38,556 bases of DNA from NCBI GenBank assembly GCA_947591215.1, contig CANQCZ010000014.1, forward strand, positions 1-38,556. The letters run 5' to 3'. Below the pieces are notes generated by a model, which did no database searches, was not told the origin of the DNA, and saw nothing but the letters and a program-made list of their open reading frames with translations. Positions 8,752 through 19,168 of the stretch are shown piece after piece; position 1 is the first letter of the stretch, and every line of letters begins with the position of its first letter. The stretch comes from an uncultured Bacilli bacterium (GTDB lineage Bacteria; Bacillota_I; Bacilli_A; RFN20; CAG-449). The position numbers and the translations under genes were made by a program.

Positions 8752-9920
8752 GAATCGGTTTATTCAGTGATACCTACCCTCCGGAAATTAACGGAGTTGC
8801 AACTGCGACAAGCACATTGGCGGAGATTTTCAAAAAACACGGACATGAGGTGTTTGTCATCACTACAAATCCATATTCCAACCATGTGATTTACGAGGAT
8901 AATATCATTCGAATCCCTGGAGTAAGGCTGAAAATGCTTTATGACTATCATCTGGCATTTTTATTTAATCGTAAGGCGGCACTTTTGATTCGCAAGATGA
9001 AATTAGATGTCATTCATATTCAAACGGAAATCGGAATCGGAATGTTTGGGAAAATTCTGGCTAAAAGATATGATATTCCTTTGGTTTATACGTATCATAC
9101 GATGTATGAAGATTACACTTATTATGTTACAAGAGGGCATTTTGATCGGGCGGCCAAAGCGATTGTTAAACGATTTTCCAAGACGATGGCCGATTCGTGC
9201 TCGGAATTTACAACGCCTTCACAAAAAACCAAAGAAGCTTTAAGAGGCTATGGTGTCAATCGTTATATAAATGTGGTTCCCAATGGAATCGACATTAAAA
9301 AATTTGATCCGGCACAATTTTCTCCGGCAGATTTTGATGATTTTAGAAAAAAACATCATCTTGAAAATAAGAAAATTCTATTATCCTTAGGAAGAATAGC
9401 CAAAGAGAAATCTATCGATTTTTTGATTCGGGGATACGCTACTTTTTTGCGTGATACTAAAGATCAAGAGACGATGCTTCTTGTCGTTGGAGATGGACCG
9501 GGCAAAAAAGAATTGGAAGCATTATCTTTGGATTTGTCGATTGGTGATCGGGTGTTGTTCTTGGGTAAAGTACCTCACGAAGATGTTCCGTTTTATTATT
9601 CTTTGGCGAACTTATTTCTTTCGGCGTCGACAAGTGAAACACAAGGCTTAACTTACATTGAAGCGATGGCTTCTAAAACGATTGTGCTTTGTCGTTACGA
9701 TGATAATTTACGTGAAGTAATAGATGATGGTGAATCAGGATTTTTCTTCTATGATGAGGTAGGATACGTAAATCTCTTAAAGAAAATTTTAGGATTAAGT
9801 GAAGAAATGTCAGCTAATATAATTGAAAAAGCGTTTATAAAAGCTGAAAATTATTCAATCGATACTTTCTATGACAAGATGTTGGAGGTCTATAAACGTG
9901 CCATCCGTCGCAAGTGGTAA
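8748..9920 (+). CDS. GT4-family glycosyltransferase, diacylglycerol glucosyltransferase-like
   Basis: MRIGLFSDTYPPEINGVATATSTLA, YTYHTMYEDYTYY, VVPNGIDIKKF, LGRIAKEKSIDFLI, LFLSASTSETQGLTYIEAMA. Confidence 0.9.
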   Translation: MRIGLFSDTYPPEINGVATATSTLAEIFKKHGHEVFVITTNPYSNHVIYEDNIIRIPGVRLKMLYDYHLAFLFNRKAALLIRKMKLDVIHIQTEIGIGMFGKILAKRYDIPLVYTYHTMYEDYTYYVTRGHFDRAAKAIVKRFSKTMADSCSEFTTPSQKTKEALRGYGVNRYINVVPNGIDIKKFDPAQFSPADFDDFRKKHHLENKKILLSLGRIAKEKSIDFLIRGYATFLRDTKDQETMLLVVGDGPGKKELEALSLDLSIGDRVLFLGKVPHEDVPFYYSLANLFLSASTSETQGLTYIEAMASKTIVLCRYDDNLREVIDDGESGFFFYDEVGYVNLLKKILGLSEEMSANIIEKAFIKAENYSIDTFYDKMLEVYKRAIRRKW

Positions 9921-10698
9921 AGTTATCGATAAGGTCGTATTCGTTAAAAATAAAATTAAAATAATTTTTAAGGATGCGAATGATTTGCTGATATCAAAAG
10001 AAACATATATTCAATTTTTTTTATATCCCAATAAAGTGCTATCAAATCATGAGTATTGCGAATTGATCGCGTATGAAAATATTAACGAAAGTAGAAAGTA
10101 TGCTTTTAAAATTGCATCAAATCGACTTTATTCAAAAAAGCAAATGAAAGATAAATTGTTAAAACGAGGACTTTTTATTCATGAAGCAGATCAAATTATT
10201 AAAGAATTGCAAGAGTCAAATCTTCTTTCTGACCAAGAGTATATGGAAGAGACCATAAGAGATGGGAAAATAAAGCGATATGGTTTAAAACGAATTCAAC
10301 AACGGTTAAAGCAAGTCGGAATCAAGGAAGATCAAGCGGTGCGAGAAAATTATACACAAGATGAAGAAATCGAAAATTTAAATGCGGCGTTTGAACAAGC
10401 AAAAATAATCTATCAAAATAAAAATTTTGTGAAGCAAAAAGAATCGATATTTCGATTTTTAAAAAGTCGTGGTTTTGAAACAGAGATGATAAATCAAATT
10501 ATCGAAAACCTAAAGTATGATCACCAAAAAGAAATAGAAATATTGAAAAAGGAAGCGAGGTCGCTTTTTCAAACTTTGAAAGTACGCTATAATAATGAAG
10601 AATTAATGGCAATTTTAAAGAAAAAGACTTTAGCGCGTGGCTATCGTTATGAAGATGTTAAAGAAGTATTGGAGGAATTGTATGGAGAAATTTATTAA
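9898..10698 (+). CDS. recX: Recombination regulator RecX
   Basis: AFKIASNRLYSKKQMKDKLLKRGLFIHEADQIIKELQESNLLSDQEYMEETIRDGKIKRYGLKRIQQRLKQVGI; GTG start 9898 after SD ggaggt, in frame with ORF 9871. Confidence 0.85.
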   Translation: MPSVASGKVIDKVVFVKNKIKIIFKDANDLLISKETYIQFFLYPNKVLSNHEYCELIAYENINESRKYAFKIASNRLYSKKQMKDKLLKRGLFIHEADQIIKELQESNLLSDQEYMEETIRDGKIKRYGLKRIQQRLKQVGIKEDQAVRENYTQDEEIENLNAAFEQAKIIYQNKNFVKQKESIFRFLKSRGFETEMINQIIENLKYDHQKEIEILKKEARSLFQTLKVRYNNEELMAILKKKTLARGYRYEDVKEVLEELYGEIY

Positions 10699-11626
10699 TG
10701 AACTAAAAGAAGGCGATAATAAACTAGAACTTTGTTTATTAGTCACTAATGTCACTAAAGGTGTGTCTAATGCCGGAGCGCCGTATTTATCGATTACTTT
10801 CCAAGATCGAACCGGAACGATCGAAGGTAAAAAATGGGATGTCAGTGAAGAAGATATCGAAGCAGTAAAAGTTGGATTGGTGATTAAACTTTTAGCTGAT
10901 GTCATCGAATATCGTTCCACGTTGCAATTGAAGATTTTAGGAGTCGCATCAATCGATCAAAAAACAGTTGATTTTACCCGATATGCGCTTCCTTGCCCGA
11001 CTGACGTCCATGAATTGGAAAGAAAAATAAACAATTATATTCGTGAGATTAAAAATGATGATTGTCGTAACATCGTTAACGAAATTGTTTTAAGTCATTA
11101 TGATGATTTTATTTCATTTCCGGCGGCTACCAAAAATCATCATGAATTTGCTTCCGGCTTATTGTATCATACGGTTTCAATGGTAGAAATCGCTTTGATG
11201 CTTTGCACTTATTATCCCTCGTTAGATAAAGATTTATTGGTCAGTGGCGCTATTTTACACGATATTGGAAAAACTACCGAATTAAGTGGCCCAATCGCTA
11301 CAAAATATACGTTAGAAGGGAAACTATTAGGTCATATCACCATTATGGTAAGCGAAATAAAAGAAGTGGCGGATAAGTTAAATATTCATGGAGAAATTCC
11401 CTTACTTTTGGAGCATCTTGTTCTTTCTCATCATGGTGAAAAAGAATTTGGATCCCCGGTGGTACCATTGACTAGAGAAGCAATCGTTCTTCACATGATC
11501 GATGATTTAGACGCCAAGATGATGATTCTCGATAAGGCGCTTGAGGGAGTCAAACCCGGTGAATTTTCACTAAGAATTCAATCTATGGATGGAAGAATGT
11601 TTTATAAACCATTAAAAAATAAATGA
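10682..11626 (+). CDS. yhaM: 3'-5' exoribonuclease YhaM family (OB fold + HD)
   Basis: YLSITFQDRTGTIEGKKWDVS (OB) and LLVSGAILHDIGKTTEL...HLVLSHHG (HD). ATG 10682 with SD ggagg. Confidence 0.88.
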   Translation: MEKFINELKEGDNKLELCLLVTNVTKGVSNAGAPYLSITFQDRTGTIEGKKWDVSEEDIEAVKVGLVIKLLADVIEYRSTLQLKILGVASIDQKTVDFTRYALPCPTDVHELERKINNYIREIKNDDCRNIVNEIVLSHYDDFISFPAATKNHHEFASGLLYHTVSMVEIALMLCTYYPSLDKDLLVSGAILHDIGKTTELSGPIATKYTLEGKLLGHITIMVSEIKEVADKLNIHGEIPLLLEHLVLSHHGEKEFGSPVVPLTREAIVLHMIDDLDAKMMILDKALEGVKPGEFSLRIQSMDGRMFYKPLKNK

Positions 11627-11637
11627 ATTAAAATCAT

Positions 11638-11664
11638 AAGGCTGTAAAAAATGCAGCCTTTTTA
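11638..11664 (+). terminator. Intrinsic terminator after yhaM
   Basis: AAGGCTG-taaaaaatg-CAGCCTTTTT. Confidence 0.8.
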
Positions 11665-11731
11665 ATTTCCGAAAACAAAGTTTGGTATCTATTTTTAAAT
11701 GATATATAATATCTAAAGAGGTTATAGTAAA

Positions 11732-12361
11732 ATGAGTGATCGAACCAAGAAAGTTTTGAAAATCATTACCAATGTTTTACTTGTTTTACTTTTTGTCGTT
11801 GCTTCATTGTCACTTGTTAAAAATTTGATGTTTGATGAAGTTATCGTTTCAGGTCATTCAATGGAGACGACTTTCTATGATGGAAATCAAGGATTAGTGG
11901 AAACTACTTTTTGGACTAAAAATAACATTTCACGCTTTCAGATCATCACTTTCAAGTATCAAGACCATACTAATGACAAGGAACGTCTTTTAGTTAAAAG
12001 AGTGATTGGATTACCGAATGAAACAATAAGAATAGAACCACCAAATTGTGATTTATACATTAACGAGATTAAAATTGAACAATATTTTTTAGATGAAAAA
12101 ACTAAGCAAGCGACATTTAATAAAAACATACATCAAGGAAACGAGTTATTTCTTAAAGGATTAAAACTTGGTGATGGAGAATATTTTGTCATGGGTGATA
12201 ATCGTGGTAATTCTATGGATTCTAGAGGAGAAGTCGGAATTGTCAAAAGTGATCAAATTACAGGTGTTTTGAAAATTATATTTGGATGTAGTGAATTTGA
12301 TGAAACAATAAAAACTTGTAAAAAGACAACTTATGACCCACAATACTGGAAATTTTTTTAG
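11732..12361 (+). CDS. lepB: Signal peptidase I
   Basis: N-terminal TM; VSGHSMETTFYDG; LLVKRVIGLPNETI; GEYFVMGDNRGNSMDSRGEVGIV (S26 catalytic Ser/Lys boxes). Confidence 0.93.
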   Translation: MSDRTKKVLKIITNVLLVLLFVVASLSLVKNLMFDEVIVSGHSMETTFYDGNQGLVETTFWTKNNISRFQIITFKYQDHTNDKERLLVKRVIGLPNETIRIEPPNCDLYINEIKIEQYFLDEKTKQATFNKNIHQGNELFLKGLKLGDGEYFVMGDNRGNSMDSRGEVGIVKSDQITGVLKIIFGCSEFDETIKTCKKTTYDPQYWKFF

Positions 12362-12371
12362 GTAAATAATT

Positions 12372-13235
12372 ATGCAACAAAAAGGTGTTCAGTGGTTTCC
12401 GGGGCATATGCAAAAAGCCTTACGGCAGATTGAAGAAAAATTAAAACTTATCGATGTAGTCATTGAAATTGTCGATTGTAGAGTTCCTTTATCTAGCAAG
12501 AATCCTTTTTTAAATCGCTTGATTGCCAATAAAAAGCGTCTTTTGGTAATGTCTAAAAGCGATTTGGCGGATTTCAAAACCGCATTACAATTCAAAGAAT
12601 ATTATCAAAATCAAGGATACGAAGTGGTGCTTGCAGATTTGTCTAAAAAAAAGGACATCGAAGAAATTAGATTGCAAGTTGCAAAATTGGGACAAGAGAA
12701 AAATGATCGTTATCGTTCTCGAGGATTAAAACCTCAACCGTTAAGAACGATGATTTTAGGAATTCCCAATGTCGGTAAATCAACTTTGATCAATCGTCTT
12801 AGCGGTCGTTACGCCGCCTCTATTGCTAATACTCCAGGGCACACTAAAGCACAACAATGGATCAAAGTCGATAAACAATTGGAGCTACTTGATACTCCGG
12901 GTATCTTACCGCCACATTATGAAGATCGCTTGACGGCGATTAACTTGGCTTTGATTGGCTCGATGAAAGAACAAAATGTGCCACTTACAGTTTTATTGGA
13001 TAGATTGTTTGTAGCTATTTTTGCTAAGAATTTAGTGCCTAATCTTGAATTGCGATATGGGATTTCACTTCAAGAACCATATGATCAAAACACGATTTTG
13101 GAAATGATAGCAAAGAGTCGCGGCCTTTTAATAAAAGGTGGCGAAATTGATTATGATCGAGCAGAACGATTGTTGCTAAAAGAATTCAAAGAAGGATTAA
13201 TTGCTAAAGTTGTCCTTGATGAGGTACCTTTATGA
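12372..13235 (+). CDS. rbgA: Ribosome biogenesis GTPase RbgA/YlqF
   Basis: WFPGHMQKALRQIEEKLKLIDVVIEIVDCRVPLSSKNP; circularly permuted G motifs: SKSDLAD then GIPNVGKSTLIN then DTPGILPP. Confidence 0.95.
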   Translation: MQQKGVQWFPGHMQKALRQIEEKLKLIDVVIEIVDCRVPLSSKNPFLNRLIANKKRLLVMSKSDLADFKTALQFKEYYQNQGYEVVLADLSKKKDIEEIRLQVAKLGQEKNDRYRSRGLKPQPLRTMILGIPNVGKSTLINRLSGRYAASIANTPGHTKAQQWIKVDKQLELLDTPGILPPHYEDRLTAINLALIGSMKEQNVPLTVLLDRLFVAIFAKNLVPNLELRYGISLQEPYDQNTILEMIAKSRGLLIKGGEIDYDRAERLLLKEFKEGLIAKVVLDEVPL

Positions 13236-13852
13236 GTCTTGATTATGAGCGTGCACTTTATAAAAAAGGATATAAGTTTATCGCTGGATGTGACGAAGCC
13301 GGGCGTGGCCCTCTAGCAGGACCGGTGGTTGCAGCGGCGGTTATATTTGATAAAAATTATCACAATGATGAAATCGATGATTCAAAAAAATTATCGGATA
13401 AAAAAAGGCGCAAGCTTTTTCAAGAAATAAAAGAAAATGCCATCGCTTATGAAATTACCATTATTTCTCCAGAAAAAATCGATGAAATCAACATCTATGA
13501 AGCCAGTCGTTTGGCGATGTTTGAATCGGTAAAACGTCTTCAAGTAAAACCGGATTATATTTTGACGGACGCGATGCCGCTTAAAAATATTACGATTCCT
13601 CAAGAAAATATCATTAAAGGTGATGCCAAGGCTTTATCTATCGCGGCGGCGAGTATTTTAGCTAAAGTTACTCGTGATGATATTATGATTGAACTTGATC
13701 GACAATATCCTCAATATGGATTTGCTAAACATAAAGGATATCCGACCAAAGAGCATCTTTCGGCATTGCAACAATACGGGGCAATTGAGGGTGTTTATCG
13801 CTATTCTTATGGACCGGTAAAAGAATTGCAGCAAAAAATCCCATTATTTTAA
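13232..13852 (+). CDS. rnhB: Ribonuclease HII
   Basis: IAGCDEAGRGPLAGPVVAAAVI, DSKKLSDKKR, SIAAASILAKVTRD, GFAKHKGYPTKEH. Confidence 0.96.
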   Translation: MSLDYERALYKKGYKFIAGCDEAGRGPLAGPVVAAAVIFDKNYHNDEIDDSKKLSDKKRRKLFQEIKENAIAYEITIISPEKIDEINIYEASRLAMFESVKRLQVKPDYILTDAMPLKNITIPQENIIKGDAKALSIAAASILAKVTRDDIMIELDRQYPQYGFAKHKGYPTKEHLSALQQYGAIEGVYRYSYGPVKELQQKIPLF

Positions 13853-13898
13853 AAATTATTTCAAATCTCCTTATTTATTAAATGAGGAGGTTTTTTAT

Positions 13899-14672
13899 AT
13901 GCTGACTTTTCAAGAAATTCTTTTATATTATTCTCTTAAGCATCATGGTAATTGGGACGCGATTTACGATTGCTTAAAACGCAAAGAAAGAATCGAGGAA
14001 AGCATAGCTCGCGAATTGATTGAAAATTGTCATGAATCTTACTTCACTTTAATTGACGATTTATATCCGGTGTCATTGAAAAATGTTTCAAAACCACCTT
14101 TTGTATTATTTTATCGAGGAAGAATCGAATTGCTTAATCTTAGTCCGCGACTAGCGATAATCGGTTCTCGTAACGCATCTTCGTATGGTAAAAAAGCCGC
14201 GAAGAAAATTGTTAAAGAATTAATTGAAGAGGAGGAAGTGGTTATTGTTTCGGGAATGGCTCGAGGAATCGATGCCATCGCGCATCAAACTGCTTTAGAG
14301 GAAGATGGCTATACTATCGCTGTTTTAGGAACGGGTATTGATTATTGCTATCCCCAAGAAAATGAAAACTTATATAAAAGATTAAATGAAGAAGGTTTAA
14401 TACTCAGTGAATATCCTCCTCAAAATGCATATGTAAAAGATTCTTTTCCGATGCGAAATCGCATTATCGCCGGATTAGCGGCCGGAATCGTGGTTATTGA
14501 AGCAAAACCAAAATCGGGAACGATTTCCACAATCAATTATGGTCTTGAAAGTGGTCGCGATATTTTTTGCGTGCCATCATCGATATTTGATAATTCGATT
14601 TGCAATCGTCTTATTAAAGAAGGAGCAATCCTCATTTGCTCCGGTCATGAGATATTATCTGAATTTCATTAA
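13899..14672 (+). CDS. dprA: DNA processing protein DprA/Smf
   Basis: YPVSLKNVSKPPFVLFYRG, LAIIGSRNASSYGKK, VSGMARGIDAIAHQTAL, AVLGTGIDYCYPQEN, FPMRNRIIAGL. Ends right after the Rossmann core. Confidence 0.92.
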   Translation: MLTFQEILLYYSLKHHGNWDAIYDCLKRKERIEESIARELIENCHESYFTLIDDLYPVSLKNVSKPPFVLFYRGRIELLNLSPRLAIIGSRNASSYGKKAAKKIVKELIEEEEVVIVSGMARGIDAIAHQTALEEDGYTIAVLGTGIDYCYPQENENLYKRLNEEGLILSEYPPQNAYVKDSFPMRNRIIAGLAAGIVVIEAKPKSGTISTINYGLESGRDIFCVPSSIFDNSICNRLIKEGAILICSGHEILSEFH

Positions 14673-14790
14673 AAAAATTTTTATTATTATCTTTAATAAT
14701 AAAGAGATTTTGTCGAAAAAAAGTCGTTCTATTACACTTGACAATGTCCTATTAGATGATTAAATTTATTAGAAGTTAGGAGGAGTAATA

Positions 14791-16851
14791 ATGAAACTTG
14801 TCATTGTTGAATCACCTGCTAAGAGTCACACAATCGAAAAATATTTAGGTTCCGATTACAAAGTGATGGCTTCATACGGACATATTCGCGATTTATCGAC
14901 TACGGGTCAAGGCGGACTCGGTGTTGATATTGAACACGATTTTAAACCGACATATATAGTGAGCGAAGATAAAAAAAGAGTTGTGTCTTCATTAAAAAAG
15001 GAAGCTAAAAAGGCGGATGAAATCATCTTAGCAACCGACCCTGACCGTGAAGGTGAAGCGATATCGTGGCATTTAGCGGAAGTTTTGAATCTCGATGTAA
15101 AAAACACTAAACGTCTCGAGTTTCACGAAATTACCAAACCGGCCATTATGAAAGCTCTCGATAATCCTCGAACCATCGACTTGAATCTAGTGTCAAGTCA
15201 AGAAACAAGGCGGATAATCGATCGCATTATGGGCTTTAAATTATCGACTATGCTCAAAAGAAAGATCGGTTCGATTTCAGCAGGAAGAGTTCAATCGGTG
15301 GCCTTAAAGCTAATTACCGATCGGGAAAAAGAAGTGCAGTCTTTTGTTCCGGAAGAATATTGGACCATAGAGGCCATTTTTAATAATAACTCGTTTACCG
15401 CTAAACTAGATAAGAAAGCCGATAAAGATCTCAAAATTAAAAATGAAGCGGAAGCAAATGAGATTTTAGCGGATTTGCCGCGCACTTTCGTTTGTAGTCA
15501 AGTTAAAAAAACAACTAAAAAGATTGAATCTAAACCTCCTTTTACGACCTCTACTTTGCAACAAGAGGCTTATAATCGATACAAATTCTCAACGGCTAAG
15601 ACATCGTTGTTGGCACAAAAATTATACGAAGGAATCGAATTAGGCTCTGAAACTACGGGACTTATTACTTATATGAGAACTGATTCGGTTCGTTTATCTC
15701 CCGAATTTATAAATAGCGCTAATGAATTCATTGAAAATGAATATGGTAAACAATATCTCGGCCACGCCAAGATTCGTAAAAGTCAAAAAGGTCAAGTGCA
15801 AGATGCTCACGAAGCGATAAGACCGACTTCTTTATTGAATACTCCTTCAAAAATGAAAGAATATTTGTCTCGGGATTTATACAATCTTTATACGCTTATT
15901 TATAATCGCGCCTTAGCTTCGTTAATGGCGCCTAGAATTGATGAAAATACTTCAGTAAAACTCACCAATAAGGATTATGAATTTAAAACCGATGGTTCGG
16001 TTTTGGTTTTCGATGGTTTTACAAAGATCTATAATTTAGAAGAAGATGACACGAAATCTTTGCCGGAGTTTAAAGAAGGTTTGACTTACGATGTTGATGA
16101 ATTTGTCAAAGAACAACATTTTACGAAAGCTCCCTCAAGATTTACTGAAGCGCGTCTTGTAAAAACGATGGAAGAAGTCGGTATTGGAAGACCATCAACT
16201 TACGCTTCGACGATTTCGACTTTATATAAACGCGAATATATCAAAGCCGAAAATGGTGCTTTGATTCCCTCAAAACAAGGAATGCTCACCACTGATCGAC
16301 TTGAAAAATATTTTCCGACTTTTATGGATGAAAAATTTACCGCGAAGATGGAGACTTTATTAGATAACATCGTTGAGGGTTCTTCTTCTCGATTGACGTT
16401 GCTTAATCAATTTTACAGTTCATTTCAAAAACTTTATGAAAATGCTAGTGAAACTTGGATTGAATCTTATGGCAAGTGCCCAGTTTGTGGCAAAGATTTG
16501 GAATTGAAATCTTCAAGATTTGGGGTGTTTATCGCTTGTTCTGGATACCCTGAATGTCACTATGTAAAAAAAGAAGAAAAAGAGCAACCGCAAATTAATG
16601 AAGATAAACTTTGTCCAAAATGTGGAAAACCATTGGTTCTCCGCAAATCAAAAAGAGGCGAATTTTATGGTTGCAGCGGTTATCCTCAATGTAACTACAT
16701 TGAAAAGGAAAAACCGATTGAAATCGAAAATCGCGTGTGTCCCAAATGCGGTGGCACTTTGCTGATTAGAAAAGGAGTTGGTAAAAAAAGTGATTTTATC
16801 GCTTGTTCTAATTTTCCAAAATGCCGTTATACCGAATCGATAAAAAAATAA
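14791..16851 (+). CDS. topA: DNA topoisomerase I
   Basis: LVIVESPAKSHTIEKYLGSDYKVMASYGHIRDL, ATDPDREGEAISWHL, GLITYMRTDSVR; three C-terminal CxxC...C zinc-ribbon repeats. Confidence 0.97.
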   Translation: MKLVIVESPAKSHTIEKYLGSDYKVMASYGHIRDLSTTGQGGLGVDIEHDFKPTYIVSEDKKRVVSSLKKEAKKADEIILATDPDREGEAISWHLAEVLNLDVKNTKRLEFHEITKPAIMKALDNPRTIDLNLVSSQETRRIIDRIMGFKLSTMLKRKIGSISAGRVQSVALKLITDREKEVQSFVPEEYWTIEAIFNNNSFTAKLDKKADKDLKIKNEAEANEILADLPRTFVCSQVKKTTKKIESKPPFTTSTLQQEAYNRYKFSTAKTSLLAQKLYEGIELGSETTGLITYMRTDSVRLSPEFINSANEFIENEYGKQYLGHAKIRKSQKGQVQDAHEAIRPTSLLNTPSKMKEYLSRDLYNLYTLIYNRALASLMAPRIDENTSVKLTNKDYEFKTDGSVLVFDGFTKIYNLEEDDTKSLPEFKEGLTYDVDEFVKEQHFTKAPSRFTEARLVKTMEEVGIGRPSTYASTISTLYKREYIKAENGALIPSKQGMLTTDRLEKYFPTFMDEKFTAKMETLLDNIVEGSSSRLTLLNQFYSSFQKLYENASETWIESYGKCPVCGKDLELKSSRFGVFIACSGYPECHYVKKEEKEQPQINEDKLCPKCGKPLVLRKSKRGEFYGCSGYPQCNYIEKEKPIEIENRVCPKCGGTLLIRKGVGKKSDFIACSNFPKCRYTESIKK

Positions 16852-16858
16852 AAAAATC

Positions 16859-16883
16859 AAAACAGGAAATCATCCTGTTTTTT
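16859..16883 (+). terminator. Intrinsic terminator after topA
   Basis: AAAACAGGA-aatca-TCCTGTTTTTTT. Confidence 0.75.
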
Positions 16884-16918
16884 TATGATAAATGCTATAA
16901 TGGTTTTTGAGGAAGAAT

Positions 16919-18190
16919 ATGGAACAGAAAACGATTAATGTGATAGGCGCCGGTTTAGCGGGTGTTGAAGCAAGTTATTATTTAGCCCGTCATGGCTTTA
17001 AAGTAAATTTGTTTGAACAAAAGCCGCATACTAAAAGTCCCGCGCATCATAGCGACAATTTTGGAGAACTGGTTTGTTCAAATTCTTTAAAAAGTAATCG
17101 GTTAGATAATGCGTGTGGACTTTTAAAAGAAGAATTACGGCTTTTAGGTTCTTTAACGATGGAAGCGGCTGAAACAAATAAAGTTCCTTCGGGTAACGCT
17201 TTATCAGTCGATCGCGAACGTTTTGCTGCATATTTGACTGAAAAAATAAAAAGTGAACCGATGATCACAATTTACGAAGAAGAAGTCAAGGATTTTAAAG
17301 AAGGATATAACCTTATTTGTACCGGACCTTTGACTAGCGACAATTTAATAAAAGCTCTTCAAAATAAAATCGGAGAAGAACCGCTGTTTTTTTATGATGC
17401 GGCAGCACCGATTATCGCTTATGATTCATTGGACATGAATATTTGCTATCGAAAATCCCGCTATAACCAAGGGGATGATTCTTATATAAATTGTCCGTTT
17501 ACCAAAGAACAATATGAAAAATTTTATTCAGAATTAATAAACGCTCAAGTAGCGTCACTACATGATTTTGATAAGGTTTTCGAAGGCTGTATGCCTATTG
17601 AAGTGATGGCTAAACGGGGCGAAAAAACATTACGATACGGTCCTTTAAAACCGATGGGACTTGAAAAAGACGGAATGAGACCATATGCGGTATTGCAATT
17701 GCGTCAAGACAACGCTTCAGCCTCGCTTTATAATATGGTCGGTTTTCAAACCAATCTTACTTATGGCGAACAACGACGAGTTTTTCGCTTGATTCCCGGG
17801 TTAGAAAAAGCCGAGTTTTATCGTTATGGTTTAATGCATCGCAATACTTTTATTTGTGCTCCTAAAGTTTTAAATAGCGATTTCTCTTTAAAGTGTGACC
17901 CTGATATTTTTATCGGGGGCCAATTATCCGGAGTGGAAGGATATGTTGAATCAGCGATGAGCGGACTTATCGCGGCTTTTCAACTTGAAAGAAGATTAAA
18001 AAATAAACCGATGCGCGATTTTCCCTTAGAGACGATGTGTGGTTCCTTGATTAATTATTTAATGAAGACTTCAGCTAAAAATTTTGCGCCGATGAATGCT
18101 AATTTCGGAATAGTATACAATTGCCCTAAAGACAAAGAAATCGCATCTCAAAGAGCCATCGAAGCTTTAAAGGAGTTTTTGAATGAGTAA
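16919..18190 (+). CDS. trmFO: Methylenetetrahydrofolate-tRNA-(uracil-5-)-methyltransferase TrmFO
   Basis: INVIGAGLAGVEASYYLARHGFKVNLFEQKP...HHSDNFGELVCSNSLKSN; FIGGQLSGVEGYVESAMSGLIA. ATG 16919 with SD gagga preferred to the TTG at 16907. Confidence 0.95.
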   Translation: MEQKTINVIGAGLAGVEASYYLARHGFKVNLFEQKPHTKSPAHHSDNFGELVCSNSLKSNRLDNACGLLKEELRLLGSLTMEAAETNKVPSGNALSVDRERFAAYLTEKIKSEPMITIYEEEVKDFKEGYNLICTGPLTSDNLIKALQNKIGEEPLFFYDAAAPIIAYDSLDMNICYRKSRYNQGDDSYINCPFTKEQYEKFYSELINAQVASLHDFDKVFEGCMPIEVMAKRGEKTLRYGPLKPMGLEKDGMRPYAVLQLRQDNASASLYNMVGFQTNLTYGEQRRVFRLIPGLEKAEFYRYGLMHRNTFICAPKVLNSDFSLKCDPDIFIGGQLSGVEGYVESAMSGLIAAFQLERRLKNKPMRDFPLETMCGSLINYLMKTSAKNFAPMNANFGIVYNCPKDKEIASQRAIEALKEFLNE

Positions 18191-19103
18191 GATTGTAGAC
18201 GATTATTTCAATGTATATTTAGGCCAACAGAAGCAATACTCGCCTCACACGATTGACGCATACAGAATTGATGTGGAACAATTTTTAAAATATGCTAATG
18301 ATGAGAATTATACTCTTAAACAAATAGACAAAACTTTGATTAGAAATTACATGCGGTATGAGGTCACTAAAGGAATTTCAAAACGTTCTTTGCAACGAAA
18401 AATTACGGCTTTAAAACAATTTTTTGAATGGTTGGTTAAAAAAAACTATATTGATATGAATCCTTTTCTTAACATCGTGAAACCGAAAACCGATAAAAAT
18501 CTTCCGGATTTTATGTATTTAAATGAAATAGATCAATTGTTTAGGGCTAATAGTGAACGTGATGATTTTTTAAAGGATCGGGACCAGGCTATAATTGAAT
18601 TATTGTTTGCTTCCGGATTAAGAGTTAGCGAATTAACTTCTTTGACTTTGCAAGATATTAATTTCCGTGAACGGTTTATGCGTGTTATCGGCAAACGCGA
18701 CAAGGAACGACTAGTACCCATATCACAAAGCGCGCTTAAGTCTTTGAATAATTATCTTGAAGACGTAAGAAAAAAATTATTAAACAAAAATCAAACAACG
18801 AATAAACTAAATTATGTTTTTTTAAATAATTACGGTGAACAACTTACGTCACGTGGAGTAGAGTATATTCTTCATTCGATTGAAAAGAAAACAGGGGTTT
18901 ATTTAAAATTACACCCACATAAATTTCGCCATAGTTTTGCCACGCATATGTTGAATCAAGGGGCAGATTTAAAAACAATTCAAGAGATTTTAGGACACGA
19001 ATCTTTGTCAACCACACAGATTTATACGCATGTCTCTTTGGAACAAATGAAAAAGATTTATGATATTAGCTTTCCAAGAGCCAAAAAAGAAGAAAAAAAA
19101 TAA
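18183..19103 (+). CDS. xerC: XerC-type tyrosine recombinase
   Basis: LLFASGLRVSELTSLTLQDI; HPHKFRHSFATHMLNQGADLKTIQEILGHESLSTTQIYTHVS; location after trmFO matches Firmicute xerC synteny. Confidence 0.88.
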   Translation: MSKIVDDYFNVYLGQQKQYSPHTIDAYRIDVEQFLKYANDENYTLKQIDKTLIRNYMRYEVTKGISKRSLQRKITALKQFFEWLVKKNYIDMNPFLNIVKPKTDKNLPDFMYLNEIDQLFRANSERDDFLKDRDQAIIELLFASGLRVSELTSLTLQDINFRERFMRVIGKRDKERLVPISQSALKSLNNYLEDVRKKLLNKNQTTNKLNYVFLNNYGEQLTSRGVEYILHSIEKKTGVYLKLHPHKFRHSFATHMLNQGADLKTIQEILGHESLSTTQIYTHVSLEQMKKIYDISFPRAKKEEKK

Positions 19104-19130
19104 GCAAAATAGGAATTTATCGGCAAAAAG

Positions 19131-19159
19131 TTGTTGTTAAACTGACTAGCCTATGATAA
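19131..19159 (+). promoter_or_regulatory. Candidate promoter of rpsB-tsf
   Basis: TTGTTG (19131-19136) with TATGAT/TGATAA downstream at 15-17 nt spacing. Confidence 0.4.
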
Positions 19160-19168
19160 AATTATATG

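Noticed and set aside
9007-9651. Alternative-frame ORFs in the glycosyltransferase gene
   Set aside because: Shadow ORFs of a conserved GT4 gene.
13899-14672. Short DprA (257 aa) as a possible truncation
   Set aside because: The Rossmann core is complete, and DprA without a C-terminal winged helix is common.
14497-14763. 88-aa ORF overlapping the dprA end
   Set aside because: Out-of-frame overlap with conserved dprA sequence; no SD or motif.
18183-19103. Tyrosine recombinase as a mobile-element integrase
   Set aside because: Located between trmFO and rpsB as in chromosomal xerC loci; housekeeping XerC is the simpler call.
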